A stretch of DNA of 64,000 nucleotides. Source: Camelus bactrianus (Eukaryota; Chordata; Mammalia; Artiodactyla; Camelidae). The stretch lies in contig NC_133551.1 in NCBI RefSeq assembly GCF_048773025.1, positions 38,022,501 to 38,086,500 of the forward strand, in the 5' to 3' direction. The notes under the pieces were generated by a model, which saw only the letters and a program-made list of their open reading frames with translations, did not search any database and was not told the DNA's origin. The first letter of the stretch is position 1. The number at the start of each line of letters is the position of its first letter. Of the stretch, positions 23,851 to 36,420 are shown piece after piece. Position numbers and translations under genes: made by a program.

Positions 23851-26800
23851 AAACACAGAATGGGTGGAGGGGCAAGACTAGCTCCTGATGCCCGTCCCGA
23901 CCTGAGCTTCTGCATTCTCCCAGCTGGGAGTCTCCCCGGTCCGTTCTCCCCCTCCTCCTGCCCCCGCTCCTCCTTTCCTAGTGGGCTTTCTTTCTGTTCC
24001 GTGTCTCTTTCTCGACCCTACTTGGCCAATATCTTGGAACCCCTGCAACTCCCCTCAAGACTGCTTGCCAAACCCAACGCCTGTTAGTTTTAGTGACAAA
24101 ACATAGTGGAATGCCAGCCCCTTTTAAAAGCCTCGAGTCTGGAAACAGAGTAAAAGGCAGGCAGTGTCGTGCTGCTCAGGGAAAAAGCAGTTTTTCTCCC
24201 TGAGGCCTTTGCATTTAATCAACCCTCCTTGTCACTGAGACGCGAGCCGCCGCTTCACGTTTCAGTCTGGTCCAGCCCCCATCACACAGCTCCCTCCAAT
24301 TCAATTTGTGCCTAAATTGTCTCACTTGCCCCTAACAGGTTTAGATACGTGAGGAAACATGCTCCATTTGCCACCTTGGTTTTGGCAAATTTATTAACCA
24401 GTCTGGCCGCACCATCTCCATGCTTAATAGCTCCAGAGAAAAAAAATCCAGACTCAGCCTGGTACACAGAGCCCTCGAATCCCAGCCTCAGCTGTATCTC
24501 TAACCTACCTCCTCCTCGCCATCCAGCTTGGCTGAATCTGCCGTTTCCTGGAGGAGTCGCACCCTCCCCCACGCTCTCTGCAGCCCTCCCCCAGCACCCT
24601 GGCGTAGCTGCAAGCTTTGTGTTTTGGGGAGACTTTCTTTATTTCTTCAAACAGTGTCAGCACATCACCCGTGCCTTTGTGCCTTCATAGCTGTCACTCC
24701 TCCATGAAGAGCCCTGACCACACAGAATTGGAATTCTTCTTCCTCACTACTTCCAGAAGCTTCCTGAGGTCCTTGTATGACCAGAAGCAAGTCCTGGGCT
24801 TGGTTCATAGTGGCCTGGCACAACAGCCGCTCTGGGAATAGTTCATGAATCACTCTACCCTGGGGCAGGGATTTATGAAAGTCCTTGGTTCTTTCTTTTA
24901 ATGGGAATTCCCTGTTGCCCTGACTCTAAATAGTCCTTGAGTCCATACCCAAAGGTTTTGCTTGGAAAAATATCCGGGCTGCCTGAATGGGCCCCAGTGG
25001 CTCCCAACCCCCTGTTCCCATAAAGTCCTGGAAGCGTCTGTTGGTGATGATGGCTTTTTTATGAGCTCTCTCGGTATCTCTAGAAGCCTAAGAGAGGCAG
25101 TAAGTGAACAGCAGTGTCTCCAGTGAGAGGCCAGTGATGCAGCTGGAGTCTCAGCTCCTGTCCTTGCCGCCCGGGGGACTTCTGAGACGTTTCCCTGCCT
25201 CTCTGAGTCTCAATGATCTCATCTACCAAGAGGGCTTGTCAGATTTAACTTGTGAGATGACTTTGAGGAGACAGTAGTCTCCGAATGGGAAAGTTGGTTC
25301 CACTTGCCTGACCTCTCGGAGGTACTCTACGTCCCCCGCGCCCTCCCTGCTCCTTCCTGTGCCCCAGGCTTCTCCCCATAGCCCTGCGTCTCTGCTGAAT
25401 CCACCTTCCCTGGGATACCTCTAGGTGCTCTGAAAACCTCTGCCGTGTTGTCCTTGTCACTGTTGGCTCCCTCACTACCTGCTCCTTCCTCAGACAGACA
25501 AACCAAAGACAACCAAAGGAGTGCATGTTAGGCAGCTTCTGGGGAGTCTGGGGCTCCCACAGGTGTCCGAGAGAAGGGAGGCTTCCCAGGGGCCTGATGG
25601 TCTAGGCACCACCTGGTTTCTTCTTCCTTGGGACCGGTCTGCACAGAGTCCTAATAATGGCCTCAGCTTGCGGCTGTTGTTGGGGAAAGCCACCAACCAG
25701 CCCCGAAAGAAATGGCCACCTGATCTTCAGAGTCCGATCTGTGTGCAGCTCTCATCCCAGCCGCTTACTAAGGGTCCTGGAGTAGCTTGTATCATCTCTA
25801 AAAAACCTCAGGGTCACCATCTGTAAAAGGCAAGTACTGTCTAATTTGTAGCTTTGTGTGGAGGATTAAAGGAGACATTTATGTAAAACTCTTGACAGGG
25901 GATATGGATTAGATTAAATGAAAACATTTCCATTTGTTGTTGTAACAAGCAATGCACCAGCTGACAGTTCTCACCGAGCCGGCGGTTGCCAGATACTCTA
26001 GGTGATCACACGCCTCCTCTGGGAAGCCAGCCCCTCTGGGATGCCTCTGTCCTTTGCTTTGCCATAATCACAAAGGATTATTTTCTCTGAGTGTATCCAG
26101 ATGAGCCATTGGACTTTGGGCTCCGTAAAAGCCTTGGCTTTGGGACCAGTGATAGCACTTGCCTTAGAGTTTTTTCGTAAAAACTAAATGAGCTTAAGTA
26201 TGTGACTCAGCAAAGTGCTTGCTCCCAGCGAGGATTCAGTAGCTGTGAGCTATTCTGTTTGTTTCCATGCTTTTCTGTGAGCTCCTTGAGGACAGGAACC
26301 ACTTTTAATCATCACTATCCCTAAAATCACTCTTCTTGGGATTTCGGATCTCTCTGAGATTTTGAGGGTGGACTCTTTCCCCAGAAAAAACACGTGTGCG
26401 TGTGTCAAGTTTTGTAGGCCTTGAAGCTGACGGGATCCCTCGATCTCAGTTCTAGAACCTCTGTCCTAGAACCTCAGTCCGTGGCTGGTCATCACTCTTC
26501 CATGGTCAGCGATATCCTCGGTAAGATGGCAAATATGATGTATCGGGGATGTCAGAGGTTCAGGGCAGCGGAAGTTAGAATTCAGTGTGTTTCTTACTGG
26601 TCTCACCCATTTCAGTGCATCAGCTTTTAGGAGCAAAGTTTTGTCTCGATTAACTGGGCCTGAGGTCCAGACAGAAAGCTGATGCCATCTCTTCACTCCG
26701 TCACACTCACTCATCCCTGCCCTAGCTTTATACCTGCCTTGCCCCTTAACCGTAGGATGTTCTGTAGTCCCGGCCCTTGTCCTGTTCTCAAATAACACAT

Positions 26801-28214
26801 TAGGATGCTTTTGTTTGCTTATTTTGATCTGCACCTGTAATGTCCCCTTCTTCCAGCAGGTGTGTTCTTAGGGTCATGCTTTGCTCCCCTCTGCCATTTC
26901 CCGGGCACTCGGAGCCCAAATAAGGATTAATCCTACTCACTTCTGGAAATACAGATTTCATCCCTTCCTGGTGAAGGCAGTTATTAGCTTTGCCAGAGGC
27001 TGATCTCACCTGTACCTTAAATATGTGGGTGTATTGCTATGTTAGGGTCTCTGAAATCCAGTGGCATCAATCCTTGTCCACAGGAAATACTAGAGGGCTA
27101 GAGAGTTAGGAAGGTTTCAGGGAAGAGGGTGTAACTTGGACAAAGCCCTGAAGGGTGAGCAGGATTTGAACAGACAGAAGGGCCGTGGAGGCACCTCTGG
27201 GCCGATCCCTGAGGTCCTGGCTCCTGGGGCGCACACTGCCTCTACTTGGCAGCACTCACTCAGACTGATTCATTGATCCTCAGGTTCCATCTCAGACTCA
27301 TGGCGGGAAGGACAGGTTGTCTTCCTTTCTGCCAGCTAATGATGTCATGTTCTGCAGTCAGATGTCCTGGCCTATTTGGGGATGTCCAAAACGCACATTC
27401 CTAAGTTGGGGGGGGAGTGTCTGCACTCATTATTGAGTGCTTTTTGCACTCTGTTAGCCTTTGGACATGATCTAGTTACAGAGGGGCCTTAGCAGGCTGC
27501 CAAAGGGGCCATTTCAGACCCTTTTAAGCCCCACAACACCAAACTTGGTTGAGCCTCACCATGAAGGTCACCTATTCCAATGACATGGACCTAAATCTTG
27601 GTAGGAGTCACACCATTTTTGCAAGGCGAACACTCAGCGCTTTCTCCTCCCCCCTGCTCACTCCCTCGGGTGATAGTCTTACGGCTGGAAGAGATCTTTT
27701 ATCCTTCAGCTTATAATTGCACAGTATAAAAGCCTTTTATGTAGTTGTATTAGGCATAAAAGACTTTCTGATTATTAGTAATAACCAGTCAGTGAATTGG
27801 AGCCAAACTTTTTTTGGCCTTTAAAGGAGAAATTCTGAAAAGTTGGGCAGAGTGGTCAATAGGCAGGACACAGGTTGTCAAATGGATACGTTGGGCTTAA
27901 CATAAATTCCCTTTTGATGAAACGTGGACTCAAATTGAAGGGAGTGATTAGACCTCCCTGGGATTCTTTCCTCGCTTTGTCGATCACTTTGACTTTCTGA
28001 GGCTCATTTTCCTGGGCTCCATCAGCTCCTCACCTCTCAGGGCTTTCGTGGGACTCATGAGGCAACGTGAAAGCATTTTCTGTGCTGATGACGGGTTGCC
28101 TTTATGAGACACCAAGTCAGTGAATACTGAGGGATGGTGTGTATGAATTGCCTCTGCTTATGTTGGGGGTCGGCCTATGATTAAGAGAAAGGCCGAAGTT
28201 TAATGACAGGAGAG

Positions 28215-28365
28215 AGGCAAATCTATGCTCGATATAGGAAAGGAATTCCAGACCATCCGAGCTAGTTTTCAGAGGAAAGGACAGCCTCTCAGAGTGGTGA
28301 GTTCTCTGCCCCTAGGAGTATTTAAGAAGCAGATGCATGGTTCTCTAAGGGATCCCGCTATTGTG
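28215..28365 (+). repeat. L3/CR1-like LINE fossil, second piece
   Basis: CTCTCAGAGTGGTGAGTTCT, CTGCCCCTAGGAGTATTTAA and GAAGCAGATGCATGG resemble the same old LINE 3' region as at 23500. Confidence 0.45.
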
Positions 28366-28899
28366 AAGGTGACTACAACAGTGGACCTCAGAGTCACACA
28401 TTCCTCTGGCATTCCATTTGCCCCGTGCTCTTACCTCGTCATCTTGCTCCCAGTAGCTCAGCTGCCAAACCACGGGCCCTGGGGGCCCCATTCCTGTCCG
28501 CCTCTTTATCACCTGACTTTGAAGTTGCCCACTCTGAAGTTGTCCCCCCTAGTAAGTTGTAGCCTTCCCTGTGAAGTTAGTGCTCCGGTGGGAAGGTGTT
28601 TACCAAGTACTGTAATCAACTCATCTCCCTGAGCAAACCTTGGACACAGAGTAGGTGCTTAGAAAATTGTTCCTTCTTTGTTTCCTTCCGCAGAGAGTGA
28701 AATCAGGGCTGTAGGTCTGTCTGTTATCCTGAAAAGGAGCCCCGCTGGGAGAAACTGATAAACAGCCTGAGGATCAGATTTGAAGTCCAGGCCTCCATTC
28801 AGTTTCTTCCTTGGTTTTATGATGCTGAGACACTAAGGGAAACTTAATGATGGTAAAGGCAGGCAGACCCCGCAGGGCATCTGCTGGGGGCCATGGACA

Positions 28900-29080
28900 G
28901 CCTAGGCCCCGGTCTTGGCGTATCTCCTTCGGTTATCACAGCCCTGGGAGGTAGGTGACACGTACAGGGGGACTGAGTCTTCCAGAGGTCTCATAACTCA
29001 CCCATGTCACAAAGCCAGAATTTGAACCCTACGTTGTCCTAACTCAGGCACCCACACAATTTCCACTAAAACATACTGCC
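28900..29080 (-). repeat. MIR, minus strand
   Basis: GCCCTGGGAGGTAGGTGACA, CACAAAGCCAGAATTTGAAC and CCTAACTCAGGCACCC follow reversed MIR order. Confidence 0.65.
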
Positions 29081-29997
29081 TTTGGGATGAAAGAAAACAC
29101 AAGAGTCCTCCAGCTCCTTACCCTCACCTAGTTGGAGTCAATACTCAGGCTTCAGTTCCCATCTCCCATTCATTCCTCACTGGTTTTGAGTCTCTAACCA
29201 GCACTTAGAGCTCGCGAGGCCTGATGCTCATGGCTGGCTGTGAACACCTCTCTCTTTTCTAAACTGTGTTTTGTGAGGGCCTGGCCGTGCCTCAGTCATT
29301 CCCAAACCCTCACCCTGCCCGGCATCCTGCTTTCTTCATCCTGAGGCTGAAAAGAGATTTTTGAATCCCAGAGAACAGATCTCAGTGGAAGCTCCCCACC
29401 TCTGAAGATCAGAAAGCTTCTCATTTTGCCACCCTGCCCTGCACCCCTTCCGACTCCTTTGTGTGTTTGTAGGAGACCCCTGCCCCCCAGCCATCAGGAT
29501 CAGGTTGGTTTTCCTTGCCCTAGACTCACTTCCGTTTCCCCGCAGCACGTGTAGGAGGAGTCGATCCATTATTGTGAAGGATGGAGAGAATTCTCTGGAC
29601 GACTGTTCCCTACACCACCAGCCCCCACCTTTCATGGCAAATAAATTTTCATTCACAATTTAGCAGTTGGTTTTTTCCTGCAGTTTGAAATCTGGACCAA
29701 GATGTTGCATAATTGGATTAAATCTAGTCTGCACACTTGTCAGTTTCACTTCCTCATTAAGCACCACATTGTAGAGAAATGATGATTATCACGACGCAGT
29801 TAACATAGACGTCGCGTGAGAGGCGAAGTCGGGGAAGGGAGTCTGCATCCACGCATCCCCACAAGTGAAGGAGACGCTTACCTCTTTGAGGTTTCTTGGA
29901 CGGAGTTTCTTTTAGCGGTGCTTAACAGGAAGTTTCCCGGGATAGAGCCCTAAGCTTCCAGACTCAGTGTTCATAGGAAGCTTCAAAGATGCTTTCT

Positions 29998-30150
29998 ATA
30001 CATGCTTAGCACACACGAGGTCCTGGGTCCAATCCCCAGTACCTCCATTAAGAAAAAAAAAATTTTTTTTGGTTCAATCCCCAGTACCTCTGTTTAAATA
30101 AAGAAATAAAAACCTAATTACCCTACCCCAAAAGAGGTGGTTGATAAAAA
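29998..30150 (+). mobile_element. Camelid tRNA-derived SINE, rearranged
   Basis: Carries GAGGTCCTGGGTCCAATCCC and CAGTACCTCC (B-box region), then an A/T run, then a second GGTTCAATCCCCAGTACCTC followed by the normal tail ending CCTAATTACCCTACCCC. The B-box region is therefore present twice. The 5' A-box part is degraded. Confidence 0.8.
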
Positions 30151-30364
30151 ATCACTTCTCCTTTAAAAACAAAAAACAGGCTATCTAATTTAGTGTTTAG
30201 CCTTCCCACCAACGCAAGCACCCCTCAAGGTCTGTGGTAAGTGCAGATGAACATTCCTGACTCTGCCTTCGGCTGGGATGCCTGCAGTGACAGACCTTCA
30301 TTACTTTTGTCATCCCAGAGCTCCAGTTGCTGCAAAGCCCTTCTCCTTTTTTTTTTTTTTTTTT

Positions 30365-30780
30365 TGAATTGCCTTACAATTCTTATTCATTTATTTATTC
30401 TTTCATCCATTCAGCAAATATTTACTAAGAAACTCCTACCTGCCAGACAGTGTTCTATTCACTAGCGATGTAAATAAAACCAGCTGCTTAATGGTCTTAA
30501 GAAGACGACAGACATATAAAAATAATTACAACCACCATAGTCCAGGCTGTGAGAGGCTGTGTACAAGATGCTACGGGAGCATAGTGGAGGGGCAGTAGAC
30601 TTTGCCCTGAGGGAGTTTGGTGAGATCTTCTCTCAGGGGACAGGGTTTGGGTATGGTCTTGAAAGATGGTGGGAGTTTGGCACTGGAGGAAGGGTAGAGC
30701 AGGATTCAGGAAGAGAGACCTGAATGTTTAAAGGCACTGAAATGTGGGAAAGCCTCACGTATCCCGGGGGCTGATGAGCA
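30365..30780 (+). repeat. Old L2-type interspersed repeat
   Basis: TTCAGCAAATATTTACTAAG, GTGAGAGGCTGTGTACAAGA and GGTCTTGAAAGATGGTGGGA are typical of a long, old mammal-wide repeat seen again near 34600-34810, 42380-42600 and 54715-54960. The family name is not certain. Confidence 0.45.
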
Positions 30781-31264
30781 ATCTGGGAGGGCAGGATCAC
30801 GGGATGCGCTGGTGGGAAAGGAGAGAAGGATGACAAGGGAAGCGGCCCCAGGGAGTGAAGGGCCTGAAATGGGATGCTGAGAAGCGGGGGTTTGTTGAGA
30901 AGCCCCTGTAGCTTCCAGCTGGTGGAATGACACCGTTGGAGTTGTATTTTTCAGCATCTCTCCAGTGGCCTGTGGCAGGTAGCTGGCAGGTGGGGAGACC
31001 ATTACGTAGCTCATGGAATTCTCTATGTGTATCCATCAGGATGGAGTCAGGAAAAGAGAGCCCACATCAGGCCGTTTCATAAAGGGAAATTAACATGGGG
31101 GACTAGTTAACAAAAGTGTTAGAAAAGCTGAAAAGACAAGTAGGAGGCAGTGGGGCGACCCAGATTAGTCATAGTCGGAAGGTACTACTAGAGTTATTCT
31201 GAGAGCCGGAAGGACAGATGACAGCAGGGGTGTTGGCAGAGCCCAGTACTTGGTAGGCAACGTG

Positions 31265-31505
31265 GGATTGCAGTTCAGAGTGTGAGCCTTACAGACCAGC
31301 TACTTGGACTTGAAGATTTTCTCCCTCGATTATCAGCTGTGCCGCCTCAGGTGGGTTTAAACCTCTCTGAGCCTCAGGGTGTTCGCTTGTCAAATGAGAA
31401 TAATGCCTTTGGTTTAAAGACTTGAATAAAGTAACACATTAAACATTTAGAACAGCACCTGGCATATAGTAAATACTCAGTAAATGCTAGCCGTTGTTAT
31501 TATTA
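31265..31505 (+). repeat. MIR, plus strand, near complete
   Basis: TCTCTGAGCCTCAGGGTGTT, TGAGAATAATGCCTTTGG and CACCTGGCATATAGTAAATA, then CTCAGTAAATGCTAG, give an almost complete MIR with its 3' end. Confidence 0.82.
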
Positions 31506-31744
31506 CGAGCTGGCGCATGGACAGTGGGCTGGACCAGGTGTTTTAAGAGACAGGGAGACGAGAAAGACCTGGCCCGACCACTAGGGTGCTTCTAGTGTCC
31601 TGGTGGGAGGGAAACAGGTATATACGGCAAGGGGCTGGAGTGCCTTCAGTTGTCCCAGCCCAAGCAGTTGTGTCACCCAGATCAGGTTTCACCGGGGTGG
31701 GGCTGAACCTGCAGGGGAGTGCCGTGGCCGTGGGGTGAGGATAA

Positions 31745-31950
31745 CAAACAGTTATTACTACTAAATGTTGAACGTCCACCAAGCAAGGGACTGTGGTAGG
31801 CACTTAATGCTATATGTCAAGGCTCTTCCGAATAACCTTGGGATGTAGGTCTCTTCTCTGCCGTAAAGGCTATTGAAGATCAGAGAAGTTAAATCAGCAC
31901 AGCCAGAAGAAGCGTCCCTAAGAATCCAGTCCAGTTATCTCTGACCCTAA
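31745..31950 (-). repeat. MIR, minus strand
   Basis: ACTGTGGTAGGCACTTAATG, ACCTTGGGATGTAGGTCTC and AAGATCAGAGAAGTTAAATC are reversed MIR phrases. Confidence 0.65.
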
Positions 31951-33599
31951 AGCCAGGATGACCTACTTTATCATCCAAACTGGGTCACTTTCGAAAGTGA
32001 AGGAGGAGGGGTTCCCTATTAATAATTGCGTCAGGACAATAGGTGTGAAAGGAGCCATCTGGGGCAGGCCAGGATGTAGGTTCCCCTTCCCAAACACAGT
32101 GGGTTCTCCTCCCGCTGAGCCAAGCTGTCTCTGAGACCAGAACACGGTGAAATTGCAAACAGAAGGCGTGAGGTACCTATCCGTTTTGTTCCTGAAACTC
32201 TTTGCCAATAGTGCTGCCTGTGCTGATGTGAAGACAGTCCTGCCCCCAAGATACAGGGGCCCTGATGCATGCCTGCCCCTCCCGTGGGTGCACACCAGAT
32301 TACTTGGAGAGCCGTGACATGGTAAGAAGTGTGATTCAGGGGTATCTGTCTGCTGCTGCTGTGAGTCTGTCATTGTTCCTCTAATGTGGATCGTTAACAT
32401 TCACAGAACCTTAACTGCAGCCTCTCTACTGAGCAGAGCTCTCATACACAGTTTCCCCATACATACCTGCTGATGCTGACCCTCTGTCCTGGTACAGGAG
32501 TTCAGCTTTTCTGGATAAATCATCATGTTGAGGCTCCCTCTTTCTCCCTGCTAAAAACTGCTGTTAATTAGTAGTTGCAGAAGAATCATGAACTTTTTAA
32601 ACCCCAGTTGGAAAAAAGGAGAATTAAATGGCTGGTCATGGAGAATAAGAAAATAGAGATTGGTGACAGTCCCAGCCTCGAAGCTTGTAAGTTCTGCTTT
32701 TGCAGTGACTTTGAAAGGAGGCGAGAAATCAGTATTTGCAGAGCGCTTGCTGGAGACCAGGGAGTGGGTGCATTGCTTGGCAAACTGTATCGAGTTCCGC
32801 AGTTCCCAAAGACTGCACTGCCTGTCGGTCACTGGTGACACTTTTAAAAGCAGCTCCCTGGGCCCCCACTCCTGTAGATCTGCTTTGGTCAGTCTTGCAT
32901 GTATTTATAGATACAGGGAGATTCACAGAGTTCCCCCGGTGGATTCCAGTGCTCCCCTGAGTTTATCTGGTTTAATTAACATGCCAACCCTTATTTTCTC
33001 CATTTGATGGATGAGAAGATTGAGGCTGAGATGCTGAGGTGGGGAGGGAAGTCAAGTCTGATGATGTAGGGTGAAGCCCTTGCTTCTCGTCTTGTACATC
33101 AAGAAGGGCCCCTGTGAAGGTGACGTTCGCTCTCACTTTTTACAACACTTTCTTCCCCTCTCCACCGCCCATTTTTCTACCTATAACAGAGTTCTATCAG
33201 CGTGTCATTATGTTTCTTTCCAGCAGGTTAGCAGCTGCCTTATCTTGAGGATTTTTTTCCTCTTTCCCACCATTGCATGCCACCAGCTCGACACTCTATT
33301 TTCCCCCCTTTTCTGTATTTTTAATCTTATAGTCTGTCTCTATACTGTTTTTTTTCTTGTTTCCAAGGTCACCTCTGAAGTTCTAGCCCCCTTCCTTCAC
33401 CCCACCCACCGCCCATCATCATTATAGGGACAACAGGTGCGGCGTGATCTAGCTCCGGTCCTCCAGGAAGGATTTGAGTGGACTTGGCAAGGGCGGGCTT
33501 CTGAGCTGCCCACTGTGACTGTTCCTTCCAGAACCCTTACCTCTCATTCTCATCATAAGATTCAGGTGGTCTGACCCTTTCTGTTCTCCCTCCATAACA

Positions 33600-33835
33600 T
33601 AATGTTTAAGAGCACGTCCTTCAAAGCTAAGTCACTTTGGTGAAATTCCCAGCTGTGTGACATCAGGCAAGTTAATTGTTCCTTCTGTGTCTCAGTTTCC
33701 TCCTCTGAAAATGAGGATAGCAATAGCTCCCACATTTGTCATGATAATTCAGTGAGTTAATATCAAAAGCACTTTAGAATAGTTTCTGGTACATACAGAG
33801 GACCTTCCATCTAAGCATCAGCTGTTATGATTATT
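33600..33835 (+). repeat. MIR, plus strand, near complete
   Basis: AGCTGTGTGACATCAGGCAA, GTCTCAGTTTCCTCCTCTGA, AAATGAGGATAGCAATAGC and a GTTATGATTATTGTCC end span nearly the whole element. Confidence 0.85.
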
Positions 33836-33884
33836 GTCCTGGTTGACCCCTGCCTGACCAAGAAGGGATGAGGTTGTTTTTCTC

Positions 33885-33972
33885 CCCTTAATGGAGGCAC
33901 TGGGAATTGAACCCAGGACTTAATGCACTCCAAGCACACGCTCTGCTACTGAGCTATACCCCCAGCCCCAGG
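33885..33972 (-). mobile_element. Camelid tRNA-derived SINE, minus strand, body only
   Basis: On the minus strand it reads GGGGGTATAGCTCAGTAGCA (A box) and GTCCTGGGTTCAATTCCCAG (B box). The A-rich tail is missing or short, so only the tRNA-like part remains. Confidence 0.82.
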
Positions 33973-34193
33973 ATGAGTCTTAATATTGCTATCTTACCCA
34001 TCCCTTCCTCTTTAAACCAGAATGGACTGTTTGGGCAACTTGCTAGAGATAGAAGCAGCATTTCTTGGAATGACTGGATGTCAGGGTGTGGGAGAGAGAG
34101 GGACCAAGAGTAACTTGTACATTTGGGGACTTCGTAAATCTACCAAAACCAGGTAGTGGTCTGTCTCATCCACTTGCAACCAAACCAAAGAGA

Positions 34194-34352
34194 GATTACA
34201 GTAATTTTTTTTTTTTTTTTGGCGGGGGTGGTGGTCATTAGGTTTATCTATTTATTCTACTTTACTTTTAATGGAGGTCCTGGGGGTTGAACCCAGGACC
34301 TCGTACATGCTAAGCATGCACTCTACCACTGAGCTATACCCACCCCGCTTTG
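34194..34352 (-). mobile_element. Camelid tRNA-derived SINE, minus strand, near full length
   Basis: On the minus strand: GGGTATAGCTCAGTGGTAG (A box), GAGGTCCTGGGTTCAACCCC (B box), CCTCCATTAAAAG, an AAATAGATAAACCTAATGA tail and a long A run (a T run near 34206-34220 on the + strand). AACCAAAGAGA occurs at 34183-34193 and 34353-34363, a target-site duplication. This is the best preserved SINE here and the main sign of a camelid host. Confidence 0.92.
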
Positions 34353-34599
34353 AACCAAAGAGATATTGATGACTTTTAATTAAAAGTGTCTTTTGTAGAC
34401 TAGACATAGCAAGGATGCAAGTAAAGAGGGTCTCTGCTTATGGGATCGGTATGAGAGATTGGCAAATATGCCATACTCTTGACCTGGCTACATGGTCTTC
34501 AGAGATAGGACAGCAATGTTCCAGAGGTCCATGGGGCAAAGCACTGGCCAGAGCACGGTGGGGGAGGGGAGAGCGGTGGGGGATAAGTCCAGGCACGGA

Positions 34600-34810
34600 G
34601 GTGACAGCCCAGCATGGATGGCAGTACAGACCATGGTAGGGAATTCGTATTTTATCCCAAGTGTAATGGAAGATAGTGGAGGGTTTTAATCAGGGGAGTG
34701 AACTTGACCTGGTATCTTAAAAATATCCCTCTGGCTGCTGTGAGGGAGATAACTTCAGGGGGAGCTTGTCAGGCAGCAGTCTAAGCAGAAGAGGTGCTGC
34801 AGAGGAGGTG
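34600..34810 (+). repeat. Old interspersed repeat, further part
   Basis: CCATGGTAGGGAATTCGTAT, TTTTATCCCAAGTGTAATGG, GTTTTAATCAGGGGAGTGAA and ATCCCTCTGGCTGCTGTGAG are downstream phrases of the same old repeat type as at 30365. Confidence 0.5.
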
Positions 34811-36279
34811 CAGAGAGGCGGGCAGACGTGGGGTACGTCCTAGTGATAGGGCAGGGTGTCTTAATGCATGAGTGGATGTCAGGGTGTGGAAGAGGGGAGG
34901 GTGGAGAGTCGCTGGTACTTGGGACTAGCACATCTAGGCCTGAGTTGGTAGCCTTTACAGAAGTCAGAAGACAAGTTAAAAACAGGTTTGGGGAGATCAA
35001 AAATTCTTTGGACATGCTGTTTGAGAGTCTGAACAGTGTGGGGTCCAATCACTTCACCAACTGCTGGCAACTAAGGGGGAGGGGGTGTAAAGCCAGGTAT
35101 TGGCTGGGCTTCCAGGCGAGAGGACTGCTGGAGATTGTCTCCCACACTTAAGCTGCGATAAATCTCGCTAATGGGAAACACTTGAGTTCAGATGAAAATG
35201 CCATCTAGATATTAGAAGGGCTAGAAGAATAGCATATTCCTGTTCTTACCCTTTTTTCTGGGACATCTCCCTAGTGTTTCTTTGAAATTGAAACCAAAGC
35301 CATTTACTCTGATTGCAACATCTCATTAGGTCAAACGACAGTGGATATGACATCCTTTCTGGAGTTTACAGTGGCGAATGCCTTGCTCACTCGTAGTGCG
35401 TGGGTGTTTGCACGCACACACGCACACATGCACACACATACATGCTGAGTATTTGAAAACACCATCTGCACTAGCATCCCCTCTGCTTCGTAAGTCATGC
35501 TGTCACCAAGTTTCTTTCTGTTCAGTTTTCTGTTCTCTCGTGTAAACAAGTTCATCCTTCTATTCATTCTGTTTTTTCATTTAATTTGTCAATTCAGGTT
35601 AGTTTCCTTTTGTGTGCTAACCACCAGGCTATTTAAATATGAGGAAGACAAAGACGAGTAAGGTATAGTTTCCCATGCAAGGGACTTAGTGTCACCAGGT
35701 CATAGTCTGTAGTAGAGACAAGAGAAATCAGTCAACTGTTATAACCAGACATGTGGGATGCCCAGGGGAGGGTCATCTCATCCATCCCGAGGGCCTTAGA
35801 GGAAGACGTGGAACAGGTGACTAGACCTGAGTCTCTAGGGATGTATTATCGTTCTCCTGATGAATGAGGATGGGAAGGGAAGTCAAATCACAGGGAATAT
35901 TTTGTACCAATGCCTGAGACGGGGAGGAATATACTGAGAGACCAGAGGAGAGGGCAGGTGAAATCCTGACAGAGTTACAAACTATTTATAGGTTGGACAA
36001 TCAATCTGAGACAATTATAGATAATGCTCTTTCAGACTTCCTCTGACTTCAAACCTGCAGGCTGTCTCCCAAGTCTTGTCTTTTTGGTGGACATCACCTT
36101 GCTTGACCCTCGGAGCTTTGTAAGTTGCCATTTTCCTCGCTTTTTCACACGGGAGCAAGCTGAGCTTTCCTTGGGGCCTCTGTTTCCTTGTTGTAAATTG
36201 TGAGCCAGTTTTCTCTGCTCTGACTTATTGTTGTCACCTCTGAGTCTGTTCACCTGTGAGGGGAATTGTGATGGGAAAT

Positions 36280-36420
36280 AAAGGAACTAGGCTAGGAGTT
36301 GGAGTGTCATCCCATCTCTGCCACTAACATTATCATGATTTTGAAGAGCTTGAAGGCCTCAGTTTCTTCATCTGAAAAAAAATACAGGGTTGAGTTGGGT
36401 TAGAGATTTCTGTGCCTCTT
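36280..36420 (+). repeat. MIR fragment
   Basis: CCCATCTCTGCCACTAACAT and GGCCTCAGTTTCTTCATCTG are MIR core phrases. Confidence 0.65.

Noticed and set aside
31963-32400. 145-residue minus-strand open frame
   Set aside because: Chance frame in intron with no motif, no neighbouring gene structure and no resemblance to a known family.
34194-34352. tRNA gene (A box, B box)
   Set aside because: The A and B boxes belong to a tRNA-derived SINE with a long A tail and target duplication; no cloverleaf or anticodon arm of a working tRNA is present.
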